Assembly (NCBI GenBank): GCA_032358165.1
Contig: JAALGY010000051.1
Span: 1,054,001 to 1,118,000 of the forward strand
Length of the DNA: 64,000 nt
From: Diplosphaera chodatii
Lineage: Eukaryota > Chlorophyta > Trebouxiophyceae > Prasiolales > Stichococcaceae
Direction: 5' to 3'
The notes under the pieces are model-generated. The model had not been told where the DNA came from, did not search any database, and saw nothing but the letters and a program-made list of their open reading frames with translations. Of the stretch, positions 45,758-60,400 are shown in pieces. Position 1 is the first letter of the stretch. Each line of letters begins with the position of its first letter. The position numbers and the translations under genes are program-made.

Positions 45758-48050
45758 ATGTGTGGGCGGACAAGGGTGACAATGGGTCGCCAGCAGGTGG
45801 CAGCCGCGGCTCGCACAAGACCCGAGCGCTGGCGCAATGCAGACAGGTGCAGGCCGCTCCTGCAGTTTGGAACCTTGGTGTACATGCTGACGTGAAATAC
45901 AATCAGAACTTGACGCAGCTCACACGAGTATATGGTTCACCATCGACTGCAGCTTCCAGCCCAGCTACAATCTGTCGCCGGGGCATGATGCGCCGGTGGT
46001 GCTGCCTGGCGCCGCTGATGAGCGCGATGTGCAGACTATGCGGTGAGCTGCCGCGCCACGTACACTGCCGCTGGTTGTCGCACAAAACAAATGCGCTCAC
46101 TTGCATATCAAACACGTGTTTAGTGATGTTGTCGACAGATGGGGACTTGTGCCAAGCTGGACGAAGAAGGGCACCAAACCTGACCATTTCAGGATGGTGC
46201 GCAGCCGGACCACGCCTGACACCACTGCGTGCAGCTGCTGCCCTTTTGCTATCATGAAACATGTTCCTTTGCTGTCGCTTACGTCGCTCGCGCCTGCCTC
46301 TCACATGCAGTTCAACGCACGCAGCGAGACTGTGCAGGAGAAGTCCGTGTTCAGCCGGCTGCTGTCCAGCCAGCGTTGCATGTTCATGTGTGAGGGCTTC
46401 TACGAGTGGAAGAAGGTGGGTGCGCGCAATCTTGCTGCCGCTGCCGCTGCTGCTGCATCCAGCTAGGCCACCCAGGTTCAAAACGATGCCAAACCCTCCA
46501 GAGGTGCCAATGCAATATCAATCCGAGGCGACTCGCTCTGCCTGGAATCAGGATGGCAGCAAGAAGCAGCCGTACTACGTCAGCCTGGGCGAGGGCGCCG
46601 TGCTGCACATGGCGGCGCTGTACGATGTGTGGCACACCGGCGAGGGCAACGAGACGCTCGGCACCTTCACCATCCTGACCACGGACAGCTCCCCGCGCCT
46701 CCGCTGGTGCGGGCCCCGTGGACGCCGCGCCGTGCGAAGCAATACTGCGATGCTTCCTCCGCTTTACCTACTCTTGCCTACTGTTCAAGCCCGCCAGGGA
46801 CTCTGTGACATCAAGTTTGCTGATTGCTGATGACGTGATGTGATTCTGACCCCTGCAGGCTGCATGACCGCATGCCTGTGCTGCTGACGACGGTCGAGGC
46901 GCAAGATGCGTGGCTGGGTGACAAGATGGACTTCAAGTGCGCCATTGGACATGGCGACCTGCATGCCCTGTACACTGCACCAGTTCTTGACGTGCCTTAG
47001 ACATGGGCGATGCACATGAATGACTGAGGCATGCTGTGCGTTGGCAGGATCCTGAACAGCCTTGTGACGCCCTTCAATGGCGAGGTACGCACATGATCAG
47101 CAATGGCGGTAGTATAGTGACATCTTGCACCAAGCTGTGAGTACAGCACTGCTGTACCTGCAGGCATGTTGATGTGCTGCAGGAGATGGTGTGGCATGAG
47201 GTGACCCCGGAAATGGGCAAGGTCTCATTCCAGGGCCCCAGCTGCTGCAAGCCCCTCAAGAAGGGCCCCGGCATCACGGCCTTCTTCAAGTCACCGGGCG
47301 CAGGCCACAAGACTGGTGCGCATCGTGGATCTTGTGGCAAGGTGCTTTCCATCTGCAAGAGTGCAACTGACCTGCACGCCTGGTGCACAAGTTTGGAGAC
47401 TTGATGACCTTCTTGCAAACTGCGATGGTAGGTGGGAAGGCAGATGATGCATCATCAGGCGGCAGTGACCCAGCCATGCAGCCAGCAGGCAAGAGTGGCA
47501 GGGCAGCAGAGGCAGCGCAACCGTCATCAGATGCACAGCCAGGGACCGACGAGGCAGCGGTGAAGCCTGAAGTGAAGGCTGAGCTGGATAGGCAGTGCCC
47601 TCTTACGGCGTCCAAACCTGCTGGCGAGCAGTGCACACCAGACACCGGCCCAGGTTCGTCATCCGTAGCTGGTTCATGCAAACAGACGGCTGCATTCGTC
47701 ACTACAGGCCGTGAGCTGTCTCAGTCGTCCGTGTGCTTTTGGCAGACATGTCATCGGGCTCACCCCTTCTGTGCTGTTGCGCCGCAGCGCTGCCACTAAA
47801 CCCCGACGATGACCCAGCAGAGGTGAAGCGGGAGGAACAGGCAGAGGAGCGGAGCAGCCAGCCAAGCAGCCAGCGAGATGGCGAAGGAAGCAGCCAGCAG
47901 GACGTGGCGCCTCAGGCGGGGGGGCACAAGCGATCTGCGCCCAGCACTTCGCTAGCGGGCGGGTCACCTGCTGGCAAGCGGCAAAGGCAGGAGGCGCCCT
48001 CACCCGCCAAGGGGCAGAAAACAATGCAGGCCTTCTTTGCTGCGAAGTGA
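45758..48050 (+). CDS. HMCES: HMCES/SRAP-domain abasic-site shielding protein with C-terminal PIP box
   Basis: SRAP proteins crosslink to abasic sites in single-stranded DNA through Cys2 after Met1 is removed. Here the start is MCGRTRVTMGRQQ (ATG at 45758), so Cys2 is present. Rebuilt exons give SFQPSYNLSPGHDAPVVLPG, TMRWGLVPSWTKKGTKPDHF, FNARSETVQEKSVFSRLLSS, CMFMCEGFYEWKK (with the active-site Glu), KKQPYYVSLGEGAVLHMAAL, TFTILTTDSSPRLRWLHDRM and VWHEVTPEMGKVSFQGPSCC. About ten exons are inferred. The C-terminal half is a disordered Ser/Gln/Glu tail with basic clusters (HKRSAPS, GKRQRQE) typical of nuclear localisation. It ends QKTMQAFFAAK, a canonical QxxMxxFF PCNA-interacting motif. A second motif-like stretch, GPGITAFFKSPG, lies just after the SRAP domain. 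The stop is at 48048-48050. It converges on gene B. Confidence 0.95.
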
Positions 48051-48431
48051 GTGGCTATTTGTTTGTGGTTTCAAAGCAGCAATGGTTTCGTGCTGTTACA
48101 TGTTGATGCTTGTCCCAGCCAATTTCATCTCTGCAACAATGTGCTGTATTACCCAGTATAAAGCGTCAACCAGCCATTGCGTACAACTGCAGACGTTTGT
48201 TCACACCTGCCTACAGGCGGCACATGATTCTACTGTAATGTCAATTTCTGTACACGAAAGCATGAGGCATACTTCAAACTTCATCTGCAGGCTCTCTGAT
48301 GGTACATTGTTTATGTCAAGCGATATCCCAGCCTTTGCCCAGTGCTTGGGCGTATACTGTGTCAGCTGATGTGCTGTCCGCATGCTGCGTGGATGACCCA
48401 CACAGCTTGCCAGGAGGCGCTGCAGATGCAT
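48051..48431. other. Convergent intergenic spacer HMCES / gene B
   Basis: About 380 bp between convergent stops, relatively AT-rich, probably both 3' UTRs. No gene is seen. Confidence 0.55.
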
Positions 48432-51400
48432 TCAGGCGCCCGCTGCTATGGCCCTGGCTTGCAGTGCAGCCAGCAGCTCTTGCAACTCTTGCTGCCAGCT
48501 TGCCCCTGCCAGTGCGCCACCAAGTTCACCTGCGCTTCCCGCTAAAAACCAGTGATCGTCCAGGCAAATCTCCTGCACTCCTGTCTGGAACATGTTCGCC
48601 AACTTACATGGTTTTGCAGCAGCTCAGGTGCTGCAGTAGAACATGTCAAGAAGATGGCAGTACCTGCTCCAGCGTCGCTGGTAGCATCGCACACGTTCTG
48701 CAGCAGCTGCAACACGCGCCGCAGTGCAACGGCACCGTTGCTTCCATCGCCCTGCTCTTGCTGTGCCACAGCGCCAAAGACTGCAGACACCTCCCTGGCC
48801 GACAGACCAACCGCCAATGCTATTGTCTCTGGACGCTGTTCCACCCCGTCCTGCAGGCACTAGCAAGATGTGCAATCGTGCAGCGGTCTGACCCTGCTGC
48901 CTTCTGCACCTGCAAATATAGCAGCATGCAGCGGATGAACCACATGCACGCACCCCCTGTGCCATGCTCAGGAAATGGGATGTAAACCTCTGCACCTGAG
49001 CGGGGAGACCAGAAACGAGCATCTGCTGTGTTGCGGCAGCAGTTGCCTCCATGGCTGCGCAGCACCGCAGCACCAGTGATGCAGCCTCTCGCAGCGCATG
49101 GAGCACTGTGGACAACCGTTGCTGCAGCCTTGCCGTGGCGTCGGCAGCATCTGCCGCGGCGGTGGCTGCGCCCCGGCGAACCGTCTCTGCTGTGGCCTTG
49201 GCAGCCTGCCACACGCTTGCATGCCGTCAGAGGAGCTGCAGGCAGCACAGGCTTGGCCATGCGCAACAATGGCAATGCGTGGCTGACTTGCTACAGATCT
49301 GAGGTCACCCGCTTCATCCCAACCGAAACCACCTCAGCTTGCCTGCAGCTCGGCGCGCAGGCCCTGCGCCTCCGCGTGCGCGCTGCCAAGCTGTGCGTGC
49401 AGTTGTGTAGCGACCGCCGCCTGTGCGGCAGCTTCTGCCAACCGACCGGCCTGCTCAGCTGCCTCCCTGCAGCAGGCAGTCAGGGAAGTTGGTCGTGTGA
49501 CAATGCTCAGGCTCGCACCAAGGCAAAACAGGACAACCCGCCTTCACTAGCGGAAGTGCCGAAATGGGCATTCTGGCTCGTTACATCCTGTGGGGGTTGC
49601 AATGAGGCCTCACCTCTGCAGCCGAGCAATCGCCTGCCGTGCCTCCAGCAGCGCCGCTTCCTTGTGGGCCACGGCAGCATTGAGCTGCTGCTGCAACTGC
49701 TCCGCTTGCAATTCACCGCTCTTTGTCATTGCCGCTGCCTGTGCCCTCGCCTCTGCGGCTTCGAGCACTGCGATCTGCAAACCACAGGCTGCACTCGGTT
49801 CCCTTGTCCAGCCAAGCCGCACAGGCAGGATCGTGCTCTACATTACGATGAGATACGACTGACGCTGCAACGAAAGCTCACTCGGGCACGCAGGTCCTCG
49901 ACGAGGTCTGCCTTGGCAGCCAGAGCCGCCCCGGCGCCTTGCGCGGCTGCCTCCGCCCCCTGGCGCAACACCCTCTCGGCCGCCAGCGCAGCTGCATCTC
50001 CCGATGCAGCCTCTGCCCGCTGCCTCTCAGCCGCCGCCGCCCGCCGCAGCCGACCCACCTCCGCCTTGGCGGCTGCCAGGCTGCTGCGACACTCCTGCAG
50101 CTCGACGAGGCACATGAACACCACAGCAGGCCCTGCAGTGCCACCACACACATCTGACTGTAGTGCAGCCCTGACAGGCTTGTGTGTTTGATGTGCACCT
50201 GCAGGGCGTGAGCTTCAGACTGCGCCGCTGCCTGCGCTGCAGCCGCAGCAGATGATGCGGAGGAAGCAGCTGCGGTCCGCTGCACAGCCGCCTCGGCACG
50301 CGCAGCCTTGGCGTCGCTGCTGACTTGCGCTGCCACCTAGGAACGCCGTATGGGCTTTATGCTAAGTTGTCGTGCAAAAGGGTCCAGGGCAACCATTGAC
50401 ATGTATCAGCAGGCCCGCTGCAAGCTAGCATGTTCCGCTCTGTTCATGCACTGGCTGCTGACTCACAGCAGGAACATAATGAAAAGGGGCACAGGTGGGC
50501 ACACCTGCTGCGCTTCAGCAGCTGCTGCCTCCGCTGCCAGGCGCTTCTGCCGCTCATAATCGGCAGCGCGCAGCGCTGAGGCGAGCGCTTCGCTCTCCAG
50601 GGCAGCAGCCACCTCGCGTGCTGCAGCAGCAGCATCCGCTGCAGCAGCAACAACGAGGCTTGCATCTGACATATTGTCATGCCATGTGTGCCATGCAAAA
50701 CAGACCTGTTGTGCATGATCACAGCTGTACAGTCCCAGGCGGCTGGGCAAGGTTGCACCTGCAGGGAGGTCGCGGGTCTCCTCTTTGGCCCGCAATCGGC
50801 GCCGCTTGATTGCCTGGGGACCAAGCCTATGCGCAACAGCACGTGCGCATGGTCAGCCCAGTAGTTGTTGGAGTGCTTCAACCTGGCATGCAGCCGGGCA
50901 ACAGACGAGGTATGTGTGTATGTATGGCGGGCTGTGTGGGGCTGCCAACCTGAGCAGTGCAGCGGCCGCCTTGTCATTCTCCTTGCCGCCTGCAGCAAGG
51001 GCTGTGTCGCAGTCGGCGCTGCCGCCGCTGCCAGACATGGCCGCGCGCAGGCGTGCATCCAGGTCGGCAACCTCCGCCGACTTGAACGCCTTGTAGCGCC
51101 CGAACAGGTGCTGCAGCTGTGCTGCCTGGGTTGCGGCGTCTGCTGCAGCCTTGTCAGCCCTGCTTTCTGCTGCCTCCAGCCTGTTTGCATGCACTATCAA
51201 CCTTGACCGATGTCTTGTCACTCGTCAGCAAGAGCAACACTACAGTGTGCGGAGCCATCCGCGGGTTGTGTTATTCAACAGTCAAGGGCAATTGCAGCAC
51301 CCTGGAAAGCCAGTAGCTTACTTGTCACACAACTGCTGGCATGCCACTACTGCGTCCTGAGCAGCGCATTCCGCAGCTCGCTCCACTGAGGCGATCTGGC

Positions 51401-54400
51401 GCTCGGCTTCCTGCTGCACCGCCATGAGGGCGGCCTTGTGCTGCTGTGTGAGCACCTGCACACCATGCATGGTATGTTGTGCACTCAAGCAACGGGACCG
51501 CTTTGGCCCAAAGCACGAACGGGCTTGAGACTACTCAGCTGAGTAGAGACTGCTTCCAAGCCTAGTAAGAAGACCTAACACATGAGGTGCTGGGATCAAT
51601 GGCACCTGACGCTCCGCATGTGCAGCCTTGCGCAGGTCGGCCACCTGCCGCCGCAGCACGCCGTTCTCGAAGGCCGCAGCATCGCCGGCCGTGTTTGCGG
51701 CTGCTTCCAGTTCCCCCACCTGCCGCTCGGCTGCTGCTGCTTCCGCCTGAGCAAGGCAGGAACGTGGGATGTGTGATAGGAGCAACCCTGCAGACCGCCT
51801 GCTGTGTTACCACATGGCGTGCTGTGCTGGCAGGGCGATGTCACTCTAGGCAGCGCAGGACGGTGGGCGTGGGCACCTGCGTGGCGGCGAGGGCGGAGCC
51901 CAGGCGGCGGGCAGCACCCAGGTGGCGCCACCCCTGCAGCGCCTCCCTCGACCTGCCCCTGCGCATGGCAACATCCGCAGGTCACACATACCACACAGGG
52001 GTGGCACGCCATGGTGCGCTGATTGCTATGTCTGTTGGATGACAGCCTCAAGTCAAGCGTAAGACTGCTCGTGTCAACGACAATCTGGATGCTGGGCAGC
52101 TCCGCACCTGTGCGTCTTCTTCTGATACCCCTCCAGGCCCTGAAGTGCGGACTCCAGCAGGCTGGCGGGGACAGCATCTGCGTCCATCGAGTCCTCAAGG
52201 CTGCGGGGAAGCACCCTGAGTATGCGCTGTGCGGTGTCTGCCTGCAGCTGAGCAAGCGCCGCGGCTGCATCCTGCTGTGCAGCCTGGGCCCTACAATCGC
52301 AACATAATCATCAGCATAGGCCACATTCAAGGCATGCATGATAGGTAATGACCGACCATGCAGATGCGGGATACTGTATGGCCGCATAGTCAGCCTGCAG
52401 CTGTCACCTGGCGGCCTCCGCCTCGGCTTCAGTGGCGTGAGCTGACACCTGCTGTTGCGCCTCCTGCGCTGTTGCCAGCTGGCATCGTAGCTCCTCGGCA
52501 ACATGCAGCTGCAAGATGGTTCAAGAAGCACACTGGTCATCTGCATACATGGACCATCGATTGCATGCTGGAACTGCATGAGTGACTGGGATGCCTGCAT
52601 GCTGCAAGAATGCAGATTCAAGTGAGCTGCAGCTGCAGGATGCATGTAGCAGCACACAGCACCTGCAGCTGCAGCGCCTCGCTGCACTGCGACAGGGATG
52701 TGGCCAGCGTCGACGCCTTGTCACCGCGATGTGTGGCCTTTGCAAGCGCAGCCTCCTGTTTCCAAACGTGTCAAGCTCAGCATGCTTGTGGCCCAGGGAG
52801 CGTGGAACATAAAAGGAGGGCGACATTGGTACACTGGGTTCCATTCTGTGTTGACACTCTGAATCTGCATTCCAGACATGTCTCCTTGGTCGCAGTCTAC
52901 ACCTTGGTAGCGGACATCAGGGCCAACGCCTGCTGGCATCGTGCCAGCTCACGGGTGCGTCGCCGCTCTGCCGTGCCCACGCGGTGCAACCGGTGTTGCG
53001 CGGCCTGCAGAGCCGCTGCCAGCCGGTCGGCGTCAGCACACGCCACTGCCTTATCCACCTGCAGATGTGATCGGAACACAGGAATAACGTCAGAGGGCAG
53101 TTGACATCCTCAGGTCGAAAATTTAGCTCATCAAATCATGCTGGATGCACATTGTTATCGGCCTCGTGGTGATGTTGCCAAGCATTGGCACCTTGAGCAC
53201 CTCACACTGTTCCCGAAGCGCCTTTCCATCGATGTGCTGCCATTGCTGATCGCTGTCGATGATCACAAGCGCATCCGCAGCACTGCAATGGCATCGTGTC
53301 AGGCAGATATGAAGGCACGCGACCAGCCTTTTGCACCATGGGTTGCTGCCACACATGCACATATGGATGTGCATCCACAACAGCACCTGCAGCACAGCAC
53401 AAGACCCACCTGGAAGCCACCTGCCGATGGGCTGTTTGTGCGGCTGCCTGTGCAGCTGTGAGGGCTGTCTCCAGCTTCATTATCTGCGTAGCACTGGCTG
53501 TGGCATCTGCTCGTGCAGCAGTTTCGGCTGCTTGCAAGCGCTCCTGTTCAGGGGTTCGTTGCATGATCGCAATCAGCTTGAGAGTGGCATCCAGAAGACA
53601 GACAATACAGGACCGAAGTGTGCACAGCGGACATGCATGGCAGGCGAAGCGAACCTGCAGGGAAGGGCACAGCGCGGCCGCCTCGCGACTGGCAGCAAGT
53701 GCACGGCGCAGCTCTTGGCACCGCGCCTTCCACTTGGCTGCCCGCTGGGCCGCGGCCGCCAGCGCATCAGCAGGCTCAAGCCAGAGGGCAGTGCCTGTCT
53801 CTCCTGATGATGCTGCTGGCTGTGCGGCTGCATGAACTCTGCTGACAGCGGCCTCTGTCTGGCTGGTGGCATCCCTGCGGGCTGCGCCAGACTCATAGTC
53901 CTTGCACGCTAATGTCTGGGTGCCACATGCTGCATCCTGCGTCCTGATTGCAGCACTGTTGAGCTGCTGGCCACCATCTGGATGCGATGCTCTATCCGGC
54001 ACCGCCGCCTGATGAGGCTCAGCAGCCAGCCTGGCCGCCAGCACCTGCAGCGTCAAGCGCATGCTGCGCACTGTTGCTCCCGGGCTGCTCTGTGTGCTGC
54101 CCTCTGCCACAGTGTGACCTGCCGCTGTCGATGTCGGCCGGGCGAGTGCTGTCGACAGGGCTGTTTCTGCTGCCGTGCCTGCTGCGTTCACAGGTGTAGC
54201 TGACAATGGCGAGCCCGTCACCGCTGCTGCTGCGGGCGCTGCCGTGATATCAGCGGCTTCTGTTTCCAGGCTGGCCAGCTGGCTGTGCAGCAGATGCGCC
54301 AGGCTGGCTGCATCTGATGGTGCGGCCCCCGTTCCTGCTGGCTGCGGCAGCTGCAGGCGGCCAGTGGGAGGCGCGCCACTGTCTGCCACTTCAGATCCCA

Positions 54401-57400
54401 AAGCACCGAGCAGCGCCCTGACACGCCCCTGCGGCACAAATAGCACCCACACTCAATGGGCGGTCAGCATGTCTGCAGTAGTTCACATGGATGATGCTGC
54501 CAGTCTTCGTGCCACCACCACGTCATATCCAATGCAAGCAGAAGGTCACCTGCAGCTGCGCGCGCTCGTCCAGCAGGTCCTGCACCTGCGCCGCCAGCGC
54601 CGCCTGCCGCATGCTGAGGTCCCTGATGACCGCCGCCGCTGCGTCTCCCATGCCTCCTGCAGCAGCCGTTGAGGGGGCTGCAGCCATGTTGGCGGCCGGA
54701 GCGGCAGCTGCACCAGATGCTGCTGCTGCTGCTGCTGCTGCTGATGGTCGGGCAGTGTCTGCTGTGTTCACTGGCGCCGTGCTGTTATGCGGCTCTGCCA
54801 TCTGCACCGGTGCAGTCTGCTGCACAGGCCGAGTGTCCGCCGGGGTGGTGGTGGAGTCTGAGCGCCGCCCCTGGCTACCGGCCTCTGGAAGCTGCACATG
54901 CGCAGCTTGTTGCGGTTGGCTGTCAGCATGCTCTTCATCAAGTGTGCCTGCTTCGCTATCAACGTGCCCAGGCGCCTGCTGCTGCCGCTGTCGCCCAGCT
55001 GGGTGCTCCTCCACCTCCGATGTGGCAACTGCCTGCGCCTGCCTTGTTGGGCAGCTCTGACCACTCGCCTGAGGCTCCGGGGGAACAAGCGGCTGTCGCT
55101 GCACTGGCCCTGCGGCAGAGTTGCCGAGGGTCGCACTGGCAACAGCAGGCTGCGTGGTGCGCTTGTGCATGCCTGTATGCTGCGGTGCCGGTAGCGTTCC
55201 TGCCTGAGCGGCTGCCGAGCAGTGCTGCAGCGAGTCCATACCGCCACCAGGGCTTATGGCTGTCGCATCAGGATGCTGCGGCACGGATGGCTGCCGAGCC
55301 ATCTCCTGCTGCTGGTGCCCTGCCTGCAGCTGGGCCAGCTGCGCCTGGAGCTGGGCCACATGCGCATCCTGCTCCCCCAGCGCCTCCCGCGTGGCATCGT
55401 GCAGCACCTCTGCCTCCCTGCGTGTGCACAGCGCTGAAGAGTCACATCTCCGCAGGCCCCCTCTTTTCCATCTGCTCAATCGCCCTTTCCAACGATGTCA
55501 CCGGGCTGCACAAGACAAATGCAGCTGGTTCCACGAGAAGCTGCAGGGGAAAGGTCATCTGCATTGCCCACCGCAGGCGGCGCTGTGCCTCGGCCTCAGC
55601 CAGGCGCGCGGCCACCAGCTCTCGCGCCAGCTCCGGCACCGGCGCCTGCTGCGGGGCCTCGGCGTCGGGTGCGCCGGGGGCGGGGCGCTTCCGCAGGATG
55701 CCGCCCCTGCGGCCGGCACCTGCCACCAGCCCGACAAACGTATCACTGCAAGTTGGCTGCTGTCAGGCAGTGCAGCTGCGCAGAAGCCTTTTAAGGGGAA
55801 GGGCACATCTCAATGAGGCCGTTCCTTCGAAACGGGGTGTGTCTTATGCAGGCCTCGTCCAAAGCAACATGCCAGACCTTGAGCGGCGGACAGCAGTTGC
55901 TGGCGCCCGAAGGAGCGTTCGATGCGTGTCAGCACCGCCTCGAGCTGGTGAACCGTTGTGACACGAGAGTGCTCTTCTGCCTCCTGCTCCTCCGCAGCCT
56001 GAAGCGATCAACGAGTGTTTGAAGGTTACTGGCGGTGCAAGCGGGTCAGTAGCCGCCTGCAAACAGCACTGCGAATGTGTTGCTGCGCTCATTCGATGTC
56101 ATGCAGGACGACGACCCACCGCAGCCGCGGCTCTGGTTCGGAGGGCCCCGGCGCGCCGCAGCATTGCCTCCAGTTGAGCCACCCGCTGCTCGGCCACTGC
56201 CTTTTGCTGCTCCGCAGCTGCAGCCTTGGCCTATCAACGAATGCAAGTTCTGAGCTATGACTCGAGTCTAGCTCGCCTGCATATCGTGCAGTACGGATAT
56301 CGCAACTGGGGACTTAGCAAGCCATCATCGGCCTGTGCGAGTGATAGCCGAAGCACCAGGCACCTCTGCTTGTGCTGAGCGCTGCTCGTGCACAGCAGCC
56401 TCCACTTGCTGCGGCTGCTGGTTGTCCATGGGGGATGCCGCCTTCGGCTCCAGCGCCAGCGGTGCAGACTGCGCTGCAGCTTCTGTCTGTGTGTCCTGCC
56501 ACAGGTCCTCACAGGCCCTGCACGACCGAATGGTACAGCCGTGAGCCTTGGCTTTGCAACACCACCGCCCAAGTCTGCATGACCTTGCGTGTCATGACAG
56601 ACACAGCAATGTGATGACTCTTCATGCTGAGGATGTGTTTGCTGGCGACCTGGCATCGCACTCCGACAGCCGCTGCAGGGCCTCCTCAGCGACCAGTCGT
56701 GCCTCCTCTGCTGCTGCAGCTTGCGCCTCTGCGCCTTCTGCCCTGTGCCGTAACCGCGCCACCTCTGCAATGTGCTGGAGGTCTGGCGCGGCAGCGGGCG
56801 CCTGGGTGATGTCCAGGACCGATGGCTGTGGATGTTCATCAGGCCTGACAGAAAGCTGCTCTGCATTGGCTGCCTGCAGGGCACACATGCCCACATGCAG
56901 GTGAGCAAGATACAGCCAATTCGCGTTGGTTGCTACATAGTTCCCGCACTTTCTATAAGAGGGTACAAAATGCAGGTGCATTTGCCAATGACTGGGTTCG
57001 AGTCACAGCATATGAGACGAGCACCTGCAGTTCCACGCGCAGAGCTGCGGCCTGCAGCTGCTGCGCCTCGCTGCGCGACTGCACAGCAGCCAGCTGCGCC
57101 TCCGTCTGGGACTGCGCCAGCTGCAGCGCTGCGATGCGGTGCGCCATGTCGGCGGTGCCACCGCCGCCGCTGGCCTGAATAGCGTCATGCACCGCTGCCA
57201 GCACGGCGGCATCACGGCGCTGCACCGCTTCTGCTGCTGTCTGCAGGTCCACAGCCTCTGGTGTGCCTGCTTGTGGGCAGAAATGTCTCAGCACGAATTC
57301 GAGGATGGCATAGTACCTAATGCCTGAGGAGCTAGCTGTAGATAGCCAGCATATGCTGTGGCACAGCATATAAAGTAGTGCCCACCGAAAGCCTCCATCC

Positions 57401-60400
57401 ATGCCGCTTGCGCCTCCTGCTGTGCTGCCTGAAGTTTCGAACCTGCTGATGCCAGTTGGCCGCGCAGCTGCTCTGCTTCCTGCCGATGCAAGGTGGCAGC
57501 AGCTGCTGCACTCCTTGCCGCGGCAGTCACCTGCATGCCATGCACAAAAGCCAACTGACTGAACAGGACAATCATGCAGGCGCAATACACATGCAATCTA
57601 GCATACCAGCCCGGCAGCGTAAACGACGCGTTGCCACAGAGACAGACAGCCGCCAATCTTCAGCCCGACCTGCAGCAGGTTGTCGTTCGACCTTTCCAGC
57701 TGCTGTGTGAGCGCCTCGATGCATGCCTGGGCCTCTGCACATTGCTCAGTGGCTGCAGCCTCATTGGCCTGCTGGCCGTCCTCCGCAGCAGCATGCGCAA
57801 TCTTGCGCTCAGCCAGAGCTGCCTGCCACTCAATAGTCCGCCGCTCCAGCGTTGCCTCCAGTACTCTGGTTCCAGCAGTACCAATCTGATGGTCAGGCAT
57901 GGGTGCATTGCCTAACAGATACAGGTTGTTTATAGGTCATGGACCACCATACATGGCATGTCCACTAACTTCATGCTTCGACCATGTCATGGCGTGATGC
58001 AACCTTCTGACCTGGTGTGGCTTCAAACCGATTGCATGGCTGCTGCAGTTGCGCGGGCTTGTAGCTCGGCCCGGGAACGTGATGCCTCGCAGGCAACCAG
58101 CAGGTCCACCACGTACGTGGCATCCACCATTGCTGCATAGGACAGCGTGCAGGTGTTGAGATTGGTCGCCGCATGAGTCGATGTGATGGACTGAAGTCCC
58201 GACTCCCAGACGCCAATCCAATGGACTGCAGACGTACCTTCCTGCGATACCTTGGCAGGGCTGTGGCCACGCGGCAACAGCATGCTTTCCAATTGAGAGC
58301 GGAGCTGCTCAACCTTCGCATCCATAGCATGCTGGCAAGTTGCATCGCATGTCGGGCATACAGCACTTGCCTCTGCCGCTACCTTCGAGCATTTGGCACG
58401 TTCCCTGCACATGCCCAGTCAAGAGAAATTTCGATTATGGCTTCATGGCAGCTTCTCGACTGCTGCATCATGTGTTTGCATGGTGCTTGCCTGACGAGCT
58501 GGTGAGCATAACGCTCGTGCGCAGCATCCAAGGCAACACGCGCAGCAGCTGTCTGGTTGGTCTGTGACTGCAGCGCAAGCTGTGCCTTGTGAGCCTGAGC
58601 CTGAGCCTGCACACCATCAACAAATGAATTTACAGACGGTATAAGGGATGCACGACCAGAAAGTTTCAGGCAGCGCAGGCACATGCAGACCTGTGCTGCT
58701 ACATCCCGTTGCACACGCAGCTCAGCCCGCAGGCCATCCGCATTCAAACGAGCGACGTTGGCGGCAGCTGTGGCGGCATCCGCATCAGCACGGCAGACCG
58801 CAAGCTGCTGTGATGCTTCTGAGATGGCACAACCAGACTTGGCCAGGCGCCGCTGCAGCGCTTGCACGCTGGCGAGGTGCCCGTTGGCCCTGCGGAGTTG
58901 ACATCCAGGCGTCACACTGTGAACAGTTGCATGCAACAGTGTACTGGGCGGCCTCGAGCTTGAAATGTAATTGAAGTGAGGCCTTCACGGCCAGCTGGTG
59001 ATCTTGCCTGCGCTCAATCGAGGCTTTCATGTGCTGCTCTGATGCCAGTAGAGCAGTGAGCTCGAGAACTCGCTGCGTGCTGGTGCCGTGTTCCGCACCC
59101 TGCAATACCAGCTCCTGCTGTCATTGGGCAGACAGTGCAGCAGACCGCAGCAACAACAGCAGTGCAGGTGACCAACGATGGTTTCAGGCTGCGGTGTGTG
59201 CCTGCACTGCAGCGAGGCTGTCCATGACCATCGCCAGCTGGCACCGCCGCTCGTCAGCCAGGGAGCCTGCAGTGGCGAGTTGCGCTTCTACAGCTTCCAT
59301 GCGGCTGTGAGCCTCGGCTGCGGCTGCATCTGCTGTGGTGGTGCATTGATCCATTGCCACCTGGTTGGCCTTCACCTGAGCCTGCAATTGCAGCATAGTG
59401 CAGCAGCATCAGAAAGCAACCCGGTGACCCACATGGATGCTGTTGAGTATGTTCACAGCCTTGCCATACAACACTTGCATATACATCTAATAAAGTTTGT
59501 GGCGAAGCCGACCTGAGCCTGCGCAAGCTGCTTGCGAAGCTGTTGCCCGTCATCGTCTGCCTGCTGCAGCTTCGTCTGCAGCTGCTCAGCCCGACGCTGT
59601 GATGCTGCTGCCGCCCTGGCAGCGGCGCGGTTGGTGGCGAGCCGGGCAGCTGGCACCTGCGCCGCTGCACTTGCAGCTCGCTGTGCTGCAGCCTGCGCTG
59701 CCTGCTGTGCCTCAGCCACACGCGCCTCTGCCATTTCCGCAGCCTGCTGAGCACCTGCTGGGTGAACATGCAGGATCCCTGTCTGCACGCAAGGATACGA
59801 TGCGGCGGGCACGTGGCGTGGGAGCAATGCATGCAAGCTTGGGAGCAGTTCAAGTGGAGCAGCGCTTGCACCTGAAGCGTCGGTGCGCAGCCTGATGGCG
59901 ACAAGCTCCTGCCTCAGCAACAAGTCCTGCAAGCGGGTCACCTCCGCCTGCAAGGCTGCTGTCGCCTCATCTCCTGCCTGTGCAGTCCTCAAGGCTGGAA
60001 ATGTTAAATAACAAGGAGGACAACACCAGCTTGTTTCAGCATTTGTGAAGACGGGGAACAAACTATCCCACGAGTGCAATGCACCTTTACCGTCGTGGGG
60101 GTTGTTTTTCGAGTACTGGCCGATTGTGCAGCACCAGCATACCGCCGTGCGGCAGCCACACGCTCTGTCACGGCAGCCTCACGCACGGCAGCTGCACTCT
60201 GCAAAGGCACAGCGATTTGCGCTGCCGCATGGCTGCCATACTCTCCCGCAACCCCCTCGCAGTTGGCAGCATGCGCAGCGGCGACTGCGGGCCTCAGGTG
60301 AGCCTCAGACGCTCGCAGGTTGGCATTCTCGGTGACCAGCATAGCTACCTCCTGCATTGGGAACAAAATAATGTGAGATTTGCATGTCGCAGACGACACC

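Noticed and set aside
49028..50191. A 387-codon plus-strand frame
   Set aside because: It is antisense to three or four gene B exons, whose own strand gives regular heptads ending at splice donors.
54669..55961. A 430-codon plus-strand frame
   Set aside because: It is antisense to the long disordered exon of gene B; no protein motif was seen.
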